Below, one piece after another: positions 9,127 through 17,356 of a stretch of 64,000 bases of DNA. Within the stretch, counting starts at the first letter, position 1; the number at the start of each line of letters is the position of its first letter. Source of the DNA: Paenibacillus sp. JNUCC32 (GTDB lineage: Bacteria; Bacillota; Bacilli; Paenibacillales; Paenibacillaceae); assembly GCF_014863545.1 (NCBI RefSeq), contig NZ_CP062260.1, forward strand, positions 1,302,001 through 1,366,000, written 5' to 3'. The position numbers and the translations under genes were made by a program. Under the pieces are notes generated by a model, which searched no databases, was not told the DNA's origin, and saw only the letters and a list, made by a program, of their open reading frames with translations.

Positions 9127-10287
9127 ATGAAACAATTACGTGTCGGCATGATCGGATATAAATTCATGGGCAAAGCCCACAGCAACGCATATCGAAGCCT
9201 TCCGATGTTTTTTCCGAAAGCGCTGAAGCCTGAAATGGTGGCAATCTGCGGCCGCAATGCGTCGGCCGTGCAAGAAGCGGCGGATCAGCTGGGCTGGCGT
9301 GAAAGCGTTACCGATTGGAAGCAGCTCGTGAATCGGGAGGATATCGATCTGGTCGATATCAATGCTCCAAGCGACGCCCATAAGGAAATTGCGTTGGCCG
9401 CGGCGAAGGCCGGCAAGCATATTTTCTGCGAGAAGCCGCTCGCGCTGACCTTGGCCGACGCCAGAGAGATGCTGCGGGCGGCGGAAGATGCGGGAGTCAC
9501 CCATATGGTCGGGTTTAACTACAGATTTTCTCCGGCCGTAAGACTGGCCAAGAAATTGATTGACAGCGGCAGATTGGGCCAGATCTACCACTTTCGTGCC
9601 TGGTTTCTGCAGGACTGGATCATGGACCCGCAGTTCCCGCTGGTATGGCGGTTGCAGAAGGAAGTGGCCGGCTCCGGATCGCATGGGGATCTGGGCGCTC
9701 ACCTGATCGACCTGGCGCATTATCTGGTCGGGGATATGCAGGAAGTAATCGGGATGAGCGAGACCTTCATCAAGGAGCGTCCCATTGCCAGCGAGATGAC
9801 CGGATTAAGCGCAAAAGGAAGCGAAGGCGGCCCCATGGGCCAAGTTACGGTAGACGACGCTACGTTATTCATGACCCGCTTCGAGAATGGGGCGCTGGGC
9901 AGCTTCGAGGCAACGCGGTTTGCCGCGGGACATCGCAGCACCAATTCCTTCGAGATCAACGGCAGCTTGGGCAGCGTGAAATTTGATTTTGAACGGATGA
10001 ACGAACTGGAGGTTTACTTCACGACCGACGATGAGGACGTTCAGGGCTTCCGCCGGGTACTGGCAACCGATCCCGTACACGATTATATGGAAGCATGGTG
10101 GCCGCCGGGGCATACGATCGGCTTCGAACACACCTTTACGCATGAATTTCTTGAGTTGTCGAACGCGATTTCGGAGGGACGGCAGCCGGTGCCTAATTTC
10201 GCGGACGGCGTAAAATGCCAAGCCGTCCTGGAAGCCGTGGATAAATCGATCGAAGAACGACGCTGGGTGCAGCTGTCTGAAATGTAA
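9127..10287 (+). CDS. Gfo/Idh/MocA family NAD(P)-dependent oxidoreductase
   Basis: A 386-residue dehydrogenase acting on a sugar, inositol or glycoside hydroxyl. The N-terminal Rossmann fold starts RVGMIGYKFMGKAH and the catalytic-lysine motif CEKPLA is at 101-106. The C-terminal alpha/beta domain carries the GGSGSHGDLGAH-like block, here GSGSHGDLGAHLIDLAHYL. Ribosome binding site AAGGAGGAATG precedes the ATG. It sits between the LacI regulator and ThuA, and a second distinct family member follows, so the pair may carry out oxidation and reduction steps at one sugar position. The substrate is not determinable. Confidence 0.9.
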   Translation: MKQLRVGMIGYKFMGKAHSNAYRSLPMFFPKALKPEMVAICGRNASAVQEAADQLGWRESVTDWKQLVNREDIDLVDINAPSDAHKEIALAAAKAGKHIFCEKPLALTLADAREMLRAAEDAGVTHMVGFNYRFSPAVRLAKKLIDSGRLGQIYHFRAWFLQDWIMDPQFPLVWRLQKEVAGSGSHGDLGAHLIDLAHYLVGDMQEVIGMSETFIKERPIASEMTGLSAKGSEGGPMGQVTVDDATLFMTRFENGALGSFEATRFAAGHRSTNSFEINGSLGSVKFDFERMNELEVYFTTDDEDVQGFRRVLATDPVHDYMEAWWPPGHTIGFEHTFTHEFLELSNAISEGRQPVPNFADGVKCQAVLEAVDKSIEERRWVQLSEM

Positions 10288-10340
10288 TCATAATCATTCG
10301 GCCAGGGCTTGGCCGGACACATAAAAAAGGAGTGCTACGC

Positions 10341-11072
10341 ATGAAAAAGGCTTTAATCGTATGGGGCGGCTGGGACGGACACGAACCGGAGCAGGTTGCC
10401 GGCATTTTCGCGGAATTGCTTCGGGGCGAGCAGTATGAAGTGGAAGTATCCGACACGCTGGATGCATTTAACGATGCGGAGAAGCTGCAGGCATTGGATC
10501 TGATCGTGCCGGTATGGACGATGGGCGAAATATCGAAGCAGCAAGTGGAGAACGTATCGCTTGCCGTTCAGAAGGGAACCGGCTTGGCCGGCTGCCATGG
10601 CGGGATGTGCGATTCTTTCCGCAATAATGTGGACTGGCAGTTCATGACGGGAGGAAACTGGGTTGCGCATCCGGGAAACGACGGAGTGGAGTACCGGGTC
10701 GAGATCAAATCCAGCTCCAGTCCGCTAGTGGAAGGGCTGCAGGATTTCACCGTGGCATCCGAGCAGTATTATCTGCATGTGGATCCGGCCGTCGAAGTGC
10801 TGGCCACCACCCGTTTTCCGGTTGCGGCAGGACCGCATCTGCTGAACAAAGCGGTTGACATGCCGGTGGCGTGGACGAAGCGCTGGGGATACGGACGGGT
10901 GTATTACAATTCGCTAGGTCATCATGCAGATATCGTCGACATGCCGCAGGTGAAGGAAATGATGCGGAGAGGACTGCTGTGGGCCGCCGAGGGCAAGTCA
11001 TTGTATGCCGGCTCGGACATGAGTTTCTTTACCGAAGGTCAGGGCTACACAGGCATGGGAGACAGCCAATAA
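10341..11072 (+). CDS. ThuA domain protein
   Basis: A 243-residue member of the ThuA family, which has a class I glutamine-amidotransferase-like fold and is linked to utilisation of trehalose and other disaccharides through 3-keto intermediates in rhizobia. Seen here: start MKKALIVWGGWDGHEP, the nucleophile-elbow-like GLAGCHGGMCDSF, and GNWVAHPG. The start is ATG 10341 behind AAAAAAGGAG. Position between two Gfo/Idh/MocA enzymes matches the common thuAB-like arrangement. The actual reaction is unknown; 3-keto-glycoside processing is the favoured inference. Confidence 0.88.
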   Translation: MKKALIVWGGWDGHEPEQVAGIFAELLRGEQYEVEVSDTLDAFNDAEKLQALDLIVPVWTMGEISKQQVENVSLAVQKGTGLAGCHGGMCDSFRNNVDWQFMTGGNWVAHPGNDGVEYRVEIKSSSSPLVEGLQDFTVASEQYYLHVDPAVEVLATTRFPVAAGPHLLNKAVDMPVAWTKRWGYGRVYYNSLGHHADIVDMPQVKEMMRRGLLWAAEGKSLYAGSDMSFFTEGQGYTGMGDSQ

Positions 11073-11093
11073 AGGCAGAAGGAGACTGGGATC

Positions 11094-12200
11094 ATGAAGA
11101 AGGTAAAGGTAGGCATTATCGGCTGCGGTAAAATCAGCGGCATTTATATGGAAAACTGCCACAAGTTCGACATCCTCGAGCTGACGGCCTGTGCGGATAT
11201 CGATCGAGCCCGTGCCGAGGAACAGGCCGCCAAATATAATATCCCGAATGTTTATACCACCGAGGAGCTGCTCGCGGACCCGGAAATTGAGCTGGTCATT
11301 AATCTGACGATTCCTGCCCTTCATGCGCAAATAATGCTGGATGCATTGGAAGCCGGCAAGCATGTGTACGTCGAGAAGCCGCTGGGCGTAACCCGGGAAG
11401 AGGGCAGAGCGGTGTTGGACATGGCAGCAGCCAAAGGGCTGCTGGTAGGATGCGCCCCCGAGACATTCCTTGGAGCCGGTATCCAAACGGCCCTGAAGCT
11501 GATTGAGGATGGACGTATCGGCAAGCCGATCGCAGCTACCGCATTCATGATGAGCCGCGGACATGAGCATTGGCATCCGGATCCGGAATTTTATTATGCC
11601 GCCGGCGGCGGTCCGATGTTCGACATGGGGCCTTACTATCTGACGGCACTGGTCCAATTGCTGGGACCGATCCGCGGTATTAGCGGAATGACCGGCGCTG
11701 CGCTCGCGGAGCGGACCATTACCAGCGAGAAGAAGCAAGGGCAGAAGATTAAGGTAGACATTCCTACGCATGTAGCCGGACTTATCGATTTTCAGAATGG
11801 AGCCATCGGCACGCTGATTACGAGTTTCGATGTTTTTGGAGGCAGCACGCTTCCTAATATTGAGATTTACGGCACCAAGGGTACGCTTCTCGTTCCGGAT
11901 CCCAACACCTTCGGCGGGCCGGTAAAATACCGATTGACCGGTGAAACCGAGTGGACGGAAGAACCGCTGCTTCCGGGGTATAACGAGAATACGAGGGGGA
12001 TCGGCCCTGCGGATATGGCCTACGCCATCCGGAGCGGAAGAGCTCATCGAGCGAGCGGCGAGCTTGCCTATCATGTGCTTGAAGCCATGTGGGGGTTCCA
12101 TGATGCTTCCGATGACGGCAAACGGTATGAGATGTCCAGCACCTGCGACATCCCGGCACCGCTTCCGCTTGATTTGCCGAAGTACACCCTGGATCAATAA
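11094..12200 (+). CDS. Gfo/Idh/MocA family oxidoreductase (second copy)
   Basis: A 368-residue NAD(P)-dependent enzyme with Rossmann motif VGIIGCGKISGIY at the N-terminus and the lysine motif VEKPLG at 93-98. The mid part has GGGPMFDMGPYYLTALVQLLG, the family block that lines the active site. It is clearly divergent from the first copy at 9127, so the two are not a recent duplication. Last gene of the LacI operon, 21 bases after thuA, followed by a strong terminator. Substrate unknown. Confidence 0.9.
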   Translation: MKKVKVGIIGCGKISGIYMENCHKFDILELTACADIDRARAEEQAAKYNIPNVYTTEELLADPEIELVINLTIPALHAQIMLDALEAGKHVYVEKPLGVTREEGRAVLDMAAAKGLLVGCAPETFLGAGIQTALKLIEDGRIGKPIAATAFMMSRGHEHWHPDPEFYYAAGGGPMFDMGPYYLTALVQLLGPIRGISGMTGAALAERTITSEKKQGQKIKVDIPTHVAGLIDFQNGAIGTLITSFDVFGGSTLPNIEIYGTKGTLLVPDPNTFGGPVKYRLTGETEWTEEPLLPGYNENTRGIGPADMAYAIRSGRAHRASGELAYHVLEAMWGFHDASDDGKRYEMSSTCDIPAPLPLDLPKYTLDQ

Positions 12201-12216
12201 TATTGCGTCACATGTT

Positions 12217-12264
12217 AAAAGCGGCTTACCCCAAAGGTCAACTGGACCCGGGGTAAGCCGCTTT
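12217..12264. terminator. Terminator after the LacI/ThuA operon
   Basis: AAAGCGGCTTACCCC pairs with GGGGTAAGCCGCTTT (15 bp) around a 17-base loop; it lies between converging genes and could serve both directions. Confidence 0.8.
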
Positions 12265-12335
12265 ACACTGTGTCGGGAACTCTATATCGCACTGGCTAAC
12301 CTGTCTATTCCGAACTGGAATGGAGCGACAAGAGG

Positions 12336-13007
12336 TTATTCTTTTACGACAAGACCGAATATTTTCGTTAGCGGAATGGCTTGATGCGGCGATATAATGC
12401 ATCCTTGAAGATCTTCCAGCGTCGCGCCGATATGGTGGAAGTCCGTTCGGCTTAGATCGATTCCCGCAAGCTTCGTGCCGGAGAACTGCGATTGATCGAT
12501 CTGGCAGTCCATAAACTCTACCTTGCTTAACTCGGAATGATAAAAATCCGATTTGACGAGCGAAGTCGATTGGAAGGATACCTGCTTCATGTTGGCAAAC
12601 CGGAACGTGGCATAGTCGCCCGTACAATGGTCGAATACGACATTACGGATGGTGGCGGCCGTCAGGTCGAGCCCCAATATTTTGCAATGATTAAATTGTA
12701 CCCGATACATGATGGCCTCGCTGAGATCAACATTGGACAAGTCGCAGTGGTTGAACACGAGGTCCGTCAGTTCGGCATGATGGAGCGTGACGTGCTGGAA
12801 CGTCACGTTATCGAAGATCATTTGGTCGAACTGAACCTTGTTGGCCGTAACATAGACAAGCGTCTCGTCCTGACAAGCGGATTGAACGAACGAGGATTCG
12901 TCGTCAACACCGGCGTCGGACAGGATCACAGGCTCAAGCTGCTTGGGGAGCTTGGGTTTCACGATTTTGATCGGTGCCGATGAACCGGCCGCATTGGGGG
13001 GTGTCAT
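12336..13007 (-). CDS. Pentapeptide repeat protein
   Basis: A 223-residue protein; the start is the ATG at 13007 behind GGAGGAAAAAATC. From about residue 60 to 205 it is built of pentapeptide repeats A(D/N)LXX-like, for example LTDLVFNHCDLSNVDLSEA and FRFANMKQVSFQSTSLVKSDF, with Phe/Leu at every fifth position, which predicts a right-handed quadrilateral beta helix. The N-terminal 45 residues are proline-rich and unstructured-looking. Some family members protect gyrase, most have no known function; nothing here identifies a target. It is a single gene facing the LacI operon. Confidence 0.85.
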   Translation of the reverse strand: MTPPNAAGSSAPIKIVKPKLPKQLEPVILSDAGVDDESSFVQSACQDETLVYVTANKVQFDQMIFDNVTFQHVTLHHAELTDLVFNHCDLSNVDLSEAIMYRVQFNHCKILGLDLTAATIRNVVFDHCTGDYATFRFANMKQVSFQSTSLVKSDFYHSELSKVEFMDCQIDQSQFSGTKLAGIDLSRTDFHHIGATLEDLQGCIISPHQAIPLTKIFGLVVKE

Positions 13008-13096
13008 GATTTTTTCCTCCAAACATAGGAATAAGGATTGAAATAATAACTTAACGGAACACACCGCATAGGTTTGAATAGAAGTATAACATGTCC

Positions 13097-14929
13097 TTAT
13101 CCCATTGTCCGGTCCCTCGCATTGATGGCGGCGTCCAGGGTTCCGCCGTGCCGATTCGGTGACCATGCCAGCAGACTGACGCGGCTGTTGCCCGATAGAT
13201 CAGCAAGGAAAGGCGTCGTCTGTTCACCGGCAGCCCATGGCCCAAAACATTCTTCCTGCCGCCCGAAGGCCGTTCCCGAGCTGTACAGGATGAACCACTT
13301 CCCTGAAGCAGGTTGAACGAGAACCAAATCTTCCAGCCCGTCTCCATCGACATCCCCTAACACCACGGACAGGGGCGAACCCAAGGGATCCTCGGCGGAA
13401 TACCAAACGCCGGCATTCCGAAGCCGTGTACCGCTGCTTAGCCAGACCTGACATGCTCCGGAGGCGGAGTTCCACACCACCAGATCATCCAGGCCATCGC
13501 CATTTACATCTCCGATGCACGGTATCATATCATTTCTCTGTAAGGAAACCTCATGCTGAATAAGGGGAGGAGAAAAGCTCCCCCCGGAACTGTAAGCGAT
13601 GGCGGCTTTACCGGTGACGTCATCCCATAGAAATAAATCATCTCTGCCGTCCCCGTTAAAATCTCCCGTTAAGGATTTCCAATTCAGGACTCCGGGCTCG
13701 GACAGCCAAATCCCGTCAGGTGCCAAACGGCTGCTGCCGGCGCCCAAGGCAACATGGCATATCCCAAGCTCTGCATGCCATACTGCCGCGTCGATAAAGC
13801 CGTCGCCGTCGAAATCGCCTGTCATTGCGGTGCCGCTAGGGGTTGGCGGCCAGTCGGCCAATAGCGGACGTATCGAATGTATGCCATTATGGATTCTAAG
13901 GGGGGACCGGATCCCAAGATCCAAGGCGTACCATGTGTTGCTGGCCTCGTCCCGAATGATCCATCGGTTCGGGAGCTTGTTTCTTTTGGCATGCAGAAAC
14001 TTGGGACGCTTCATGCTCAACCTATCCGACAGCCGGGTTTCCCTGAAATCCGGTATGAAGGGGAGGACGGAGGTTAAGGATACGAACGATTTGCGCTCCC
14101 TATCGAAGAACCGAAGGATCCTTCTGAGCGGCGAGTGTTGGTCATAATGCACGGTGCCGTCATCAAGGAATCGGATATATGGAAATTCAAGATAAGGGTG
14201 GTAAAAGAACGAGGCCAGTTCGCGTTCACCCGTGAAATCCTTTAAAGTCTGTTCCATCCGAGCAACTTCGGCTTCGATGTTATGGCCTGAAACATAATAA
14301 AGCGGCGTGGGAACATAGATCGTTCCGTTCGTCAACGGATCGTCCGGGTTGTGCCGGAGCACGGCTGTCTTCGCATTCGGTTCGTCCGGCGGAGATTCGT
14401 ACAGGACCCCGTTGCAGATCTCGATGATCTGCCGCTGAACCGGCGATGCGGCATAATGCGGCGTCTCGAACCAGGCCGCGGCAAAGCCCGCCGTTTGGAA
14501 CGCTTGATGCCCCAGCTGAACCCGCCGATAGGCATAGGATTGCTGCAGCTGCAGGAGCGAAGCCACAGCCTCGGGGGGATCATCCGGCGGACAATCGGCG
14601 GCGCATTCCGAATATGCAAATTCGAATCCGTCGCCGCTTGCCGATCTCCCGTACTGATGCGTATAGCCGTGAATGCCAAGCGAGGCGCCGAGCGCTGCCA
14701 TCGTGCGGAGCAGCCGCACAAACCGAAGGGAAGCTTCATCCTGCAGGTCGGCTATCGAACGGTCCGTATGTTGCGCCGGATCAACGTATCGGGGAATAAC
14801 GGCCAGATGAAAGGGGATTCGCAGCTGGTGCAGGAATCTTGCGATGACAAGCAGCTTCGCTTGTTGTTCTTCCGTCCCGTACCATCCGCCAGGGCCGATA
14901 TCTTCAAGCCGTATCATTGCTTTATTCAT
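13097..14929 (-). CDS. DUF2334 deacetylase-like domain fused to FG-GAP/VCBS repeats
   Basis: A 610-residue two-part protein. Residues 1-~300 are a DUF2334 domain, a relative of polysaccharide deacetylases, with MIRLEDIGPGGWY at the N-terminus and the histidine motif HGYTHQYG (H87, H91). Residues ~330-610 hold four FG-GAP-type repeats, each with a calcium-loop core: GDFDGDGFIDAAVW, GDFNGDGRDDLFLW, GDVNGDGLDDLVVW and GDVDGDGLEDLVLV. Such propellers usually bind calcium and cell-surface ligands. There is no recognisable signal peptide although FG-GAP proteins are normally exported. Start behind GAAAGGAGGG. Single gene; role probably in envelope polysaccharide metabolism, by inference. Confidence 0.8.
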   Translation of the reverse strand: MNKAMIRLEDIGPGGWYGTEEQQAKLLVIARFLHQLRIPFHLAVIPRYVDPAQHTDRSIADLQDEASLRFVRLLRTMAALGASLGIHGYTHQYGRSASGDGFEFAYSECAADCPPDDPPEAVASLLQLQQSYAYRRVQLGHQAFQTAGFAAAWFETPHYAASPVQRQIIEICNGVLYESPPDEPNAKTAVLRHNPDDPLTNGTIYVPTPLYYVSGHNIEAEVARMEQTLKDFTGERELASFFYHPYLEFPYIRFLDDGTVHYDQHSPLRRILRFFDRERKSFVSLTSVLPFIPDFRETRLSDRLSMKRPKFLHAKRNKLPNRWIIRDEASNTWYALDLGIRSPLRIHNGIHSIRPLLADWPPTPSGTAMTGDFDGDGFIDAAVWHAELGICHVALGAGSSRLAPDGIWLSEPGVLNWKSLTGDFNGDGRDDLFLWDDVTGKAAIAYSSGGSFSPPLIQHEVSLQRNDMIPCIGDVNGDGLDDLVVWNSASGACQVWLSSGTRLRNAGVWYSAEDPLGSPLSVVLGDVDGDGLEDLVLVQPASGKWFILYSSGTAFGRQEECFGPWAAGEQTTPFLADLSGNSRVSLLAWSPNRHGGTLDAAINARDRTMG

Positions 14930-15106
14930 GTACAGGCCCTCCTTTCATGGGCATCCGAGCGCCATGTGGTATCCGATACATTTTATTTATGCTAGTTGTG
15001 GGCTTAGCGTCATCAGGGATGAAGCAATCAATGATAAAAAAAGGATCTTCGAGCCTCTCCGCGAATACCAAGAGATCAAGAGAGGAACAGGAGGAAGTGG
15101 AAGACC

Positions 15107-15634
15107 ATGCAGATTCGAATTGCAAACGAGCAAGATGCCGAAGGCATTGCTAGCGTACATGTAAACAGCTGGAAAACGACGTACAGGGGGATCGTCGATG
15201 ATGATTTTTTGCAAAAGCTTTCCGTTGCGGACCGCGTAGAAGGCTGGCGCAGGAAGCTTGCCAATATGCCCGAAGACGAACAGCTACTGGTTATTTCAGA
15301 CGAACATGGCAAGGTTTACGGGTTTATGTCGTACGGGACGGAGCGAGAGCAGAAGATCTCCCATGAAGGAGAACTCTACGCGATCTATCTCTTGGAAGAA
15401 ATTCAAGGGCAGGGATGGGGAAAACGGCTATTTGCCAGGTTGAAGGAATTTCTGCAAACGAGAGGATATCGTTCGTTGTCGGTTTGGGTGCTGGTAGGCA
15501 ATAAAGCCGAGCAATTTTATAGACATATGGGCGCTCAAGAGCTGAAGCAAAAAGAGATTGTCATCGGGGGAAAAAGACATGCCGAATTGGCACTGCTTTG
15601 GAGTTCCCTTGACCAAATCCGCTCATCTTCCTGA
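15107..15634 (+). CDS. GNAT family N-acetyltransferase
   Basis: A 175-residue acetyltransferase with N-terminal strand IRIANEQDAEGIASVHVNSW, a typical start of the family, and acetyl-CoA pyrophosphate loop QGQGWGKRL (residues 100-108). The C-terminal NKAEQFYRHMGAQELKQKEI is the conserved last strand-helix unit. Ribosome binding site GAGGAAGTGGAAG precedes the ATG. The arrangement resembles small-molecule or ribosomal-alanine type GNATs of Bacilli, but the acceptor cannot be told. Stand-alone gene. Confidence 0.9.
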   Translation: MQIRIANEQDAEGIASVHVNSWKTTYRGIVDDDFLQKLSVADRVEGWRRKLANMPEDEQLLVISDEHGKVYGFMSYGTEREQKISHEGELYAIYLLEEIQGQGWGKRLFARLKEFLQTRGYRSLSVWVLVGNKAEQFYRHMGAQELKQKEIVIGGKRHAELALLWSSLDQIRSSS

Positions 15635-15739
15635 AGGTCTTCGCTTGGTTTTACATTAATGAGAGAATCCACTATGATGGAGATATACCCCGGCGGGTAA
15701 CTCGATTTTTGATTTTGCCGCATTATAGGAGGTTCGCAT

Positions 15740-16825
15740 TTGAGTATTATTCCGATAGGTCCGTTGATGATCCGAGCCGATATTGTGATATTTCTGATCT
15801 GCGCCGCGGCCGGGTTCGCCGCGCTTCGCATTCGTTTGCGCCAGATGCCGCAGCGGGAATGGATCCTGGACACCTATTTATCCGTCATCATCATAGGTTT
15901 TCTCTCATGGAAATTCGGGATGCTGGTGTTCGATCCGATCCGCACCCTCCAGCATCCGACCTCGCTGATCTACATGACGGGGGGAGTCAGGGGCATATGG
16001 CTGGGGGTTGTTCTCGCTATCGTCTACGCTGCACTTCGCTGGAACAGGAAGAGGGGGGAGTTTGGCCTGCTGCTGAAATCGGCGCTGTTATCGGCCTTTG
16101 CAAGCGGAACGGCAGGGTATCTCTTTCAGTGGCTGTGGGCGGATGGTGCGAGTGTGACGTCTTCGTTATTCTATGCTCTGCTGTTCGGCGTCTTGCTGAC
16201 GGTCAGCTGGCTTCGCTTCCAGGCACCGCTGTCCCAATTCCTTACGCTGGGTTTAGGAAAAAACAGGGCGGTCCTGGTCGTGATGGCAGCTCTCTTCGCG
16301 TGGGTCATTTATGACTTCACTTCGAACACGGCCAGCGAGCGGGAAGCAGCCGCACCGCCGCATCAAGAGGGAAGCCAGGAAATCGCAGCGGAAGGTTTGA
16401 AGCCTGGGCTTCGCGCGCCGGATTTCACGCTGACCGATTCAGAAGGCCGGGAGATCAAGCTGTCCGATTATCGCGGGCAAACCGTTCTCCTTAATTTTTG
16501 GGCCTCCTGGTGTCCCCCTTGCAAGGTCGAAATGCCTTATATGCAGGATTTTTACGAGAAACATCAGGATGAGGATGTTATCATACTGGCCGTCAATATG
16601 ACCCATCTGGAAAAAAGCATGAGCGAGGTACAGTCTTTTGTTGAGAAGAACGGCATCACCTTTCCCGTCCTGTACGACCAGCATGGTGAGAACACCGGGC
16701 GGTACGAGGTGGTGGCTTATCCGACCACCTACGTCATATCGCCTGGCGGCATCGTATCAGAACGGTTTCAAGGCGCGATCAACGAAGAAATCATGGCTAG
16801 AGCTTACCGCAAGGCTAGCGATTAA
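15740..16825 (+). CDS. Membrane-anchored TlpA/ResA-like thioredoxin with Lgt-like membrane domain
   Basis: A 361-residue protein starting at TTG 15740 (TAGGAGG seven bases upstream). Residues 1-~200 form about six membrane helices. The first part, IPIGPLMIRADIVIF and MTGGVRGIWLGVVLAIVY, resembles prolipoprotein diacylglyceryl transferase, but the catalytic HGG region is altered. Residues ~225-361 are an extracytoplasmic thioredoxin fold with LNFWASWCPPCKVEMPYM, redox cysteines C258 and C261, and the cis-proline segment YPTTYVI. It probably reduces or isomerises disulfides outside the membrane, for example on c-type cytochromes or spore proteins. The Lgt-like relation is inferred from motif similarity. 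Confidence 0.87.
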   Translation: MSIIPIGPLMIRADIVIFLICAAAGFAALRIRLRQMPQREWILDTYLSVIIIGFLSWKFGMLVFDPIRTLQHPTSLIYMTGGVRGIWLGVVLAIVYAALRWNRKRGEFGLLLKSALLSAFASGTAGYLFQWLWADGASVTSSLFYALLFGVLLTVSWLRFQAPLSQFLTLGLGKNRAVLVVMAALFAWVIYDFTSNTASEREAAAPPHQEGSQEIAAEGLKPGLRAPDFTLTDSEGREIKLSDYRGQTVLLNFWASWCPPCKVEMPYMQDFYEKHQDEDVIILAVNMTHLEKSMSEVQSFVEKNGITFPVLYDQHGENTGRYEVVAYPTTYVISPGGIVSERFQGAINEEIMARAYRKASD

Positions 16826-16925
16826 GTAAGGTTAATGGCGGAATTTTGGTTGCATGGACTTCTATCTCTGCCGCCTTCTCCCCAGGAGGAATATAATACA
16901 CAAACGCTTGGGAGGGGGAGAAGGA

Positions 16926-17267
16926 TTGCAGCCAATACCAATTTCGGCAGAAGGATGCAAAGGTTACGTCGGCAAAACCGTTTGCGCTGTCATGCATGAT
17001 GGGAGGGAAGTCGTGGGGACGATTCGCGGTGTACATGATCGCGGTCTTGAACTCGAATTTGCGAACCCATCCGCATATATATTGTCCGCCAAAGGGAAAA
17101 AGGGCAGAAAATCTTCGAAGTCGACCAAAGGCGGTGCACAAACGTCCGCATTTGGACCGTACGGCTACGGCGGTTTTGGACCATATGGAGGCTACGGTTT
17201 CGCAGGCAATGTGCTCGCTTGGGAAGCCATTGCCTTGTTGTTCCTCATTCCGTTTTTATTTATCTAA
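16926..17267 (+). CDS. Small hypothetical protein, Sm/SH3-like core with GY-rich tail
   Basis: A 113-residue protein, probable TTG start at 16926 behind a long purine-rich GGGAGGGGGAGAAGG. Residues ~12-45 (GYVGKTVCAVMHDGREVVGTIRG) look like a small beta barrel of Sm or SH3 type. This is followed by a lysine/serine-rich linker, a repeat FGPYGYGGFGPYGGYGFAG and a C-terminal hydrophobic segment AIALLFLIPFLFI. The layout suggests a surface or spore-coat associated peptide anchored at its C-terminus, but no family is recognised with certainty. A clear terminator follows. Confidence 0.55.
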   Translation: MQPIPISAEGCKGYVGKTVCAVMHDGREVVGTIRGVHDRGLELEFANPSAYILSAKGKKGRKSSKSTKGGAQTSAFGPYGYGGFGPYGGYGFAGNVLAWEAIALLFLIPFLFI

Positions 17268-17307
17268 ACCCACATCAGGATATGGATCAAGGCCAGCAGT
17301 TTTCGAT

Positions 17308-17346
17308 GAGACAGTTGGGGAAGGTGCCCCATACTGTCTCTTTTTC
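17308..17346 (+). terminator. Intrinsic terminator
   Basis: GAGACAGT-TGGGG pairs with CCCCA-t-ACTGTCTC, followed by TTTTTCT; it ends the small-protein gene. Confidence 0.85.
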
Positions 17347-17356
17347 TATGCCCATT

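Noticed and set aside
10998..12197. 399-residue reading frame opposite the second Gfo/Idh/MocA gene
   Set aside because: Antisense shadow of a well-supported enzyme gene, with no conserved motif or ribosome binding site.
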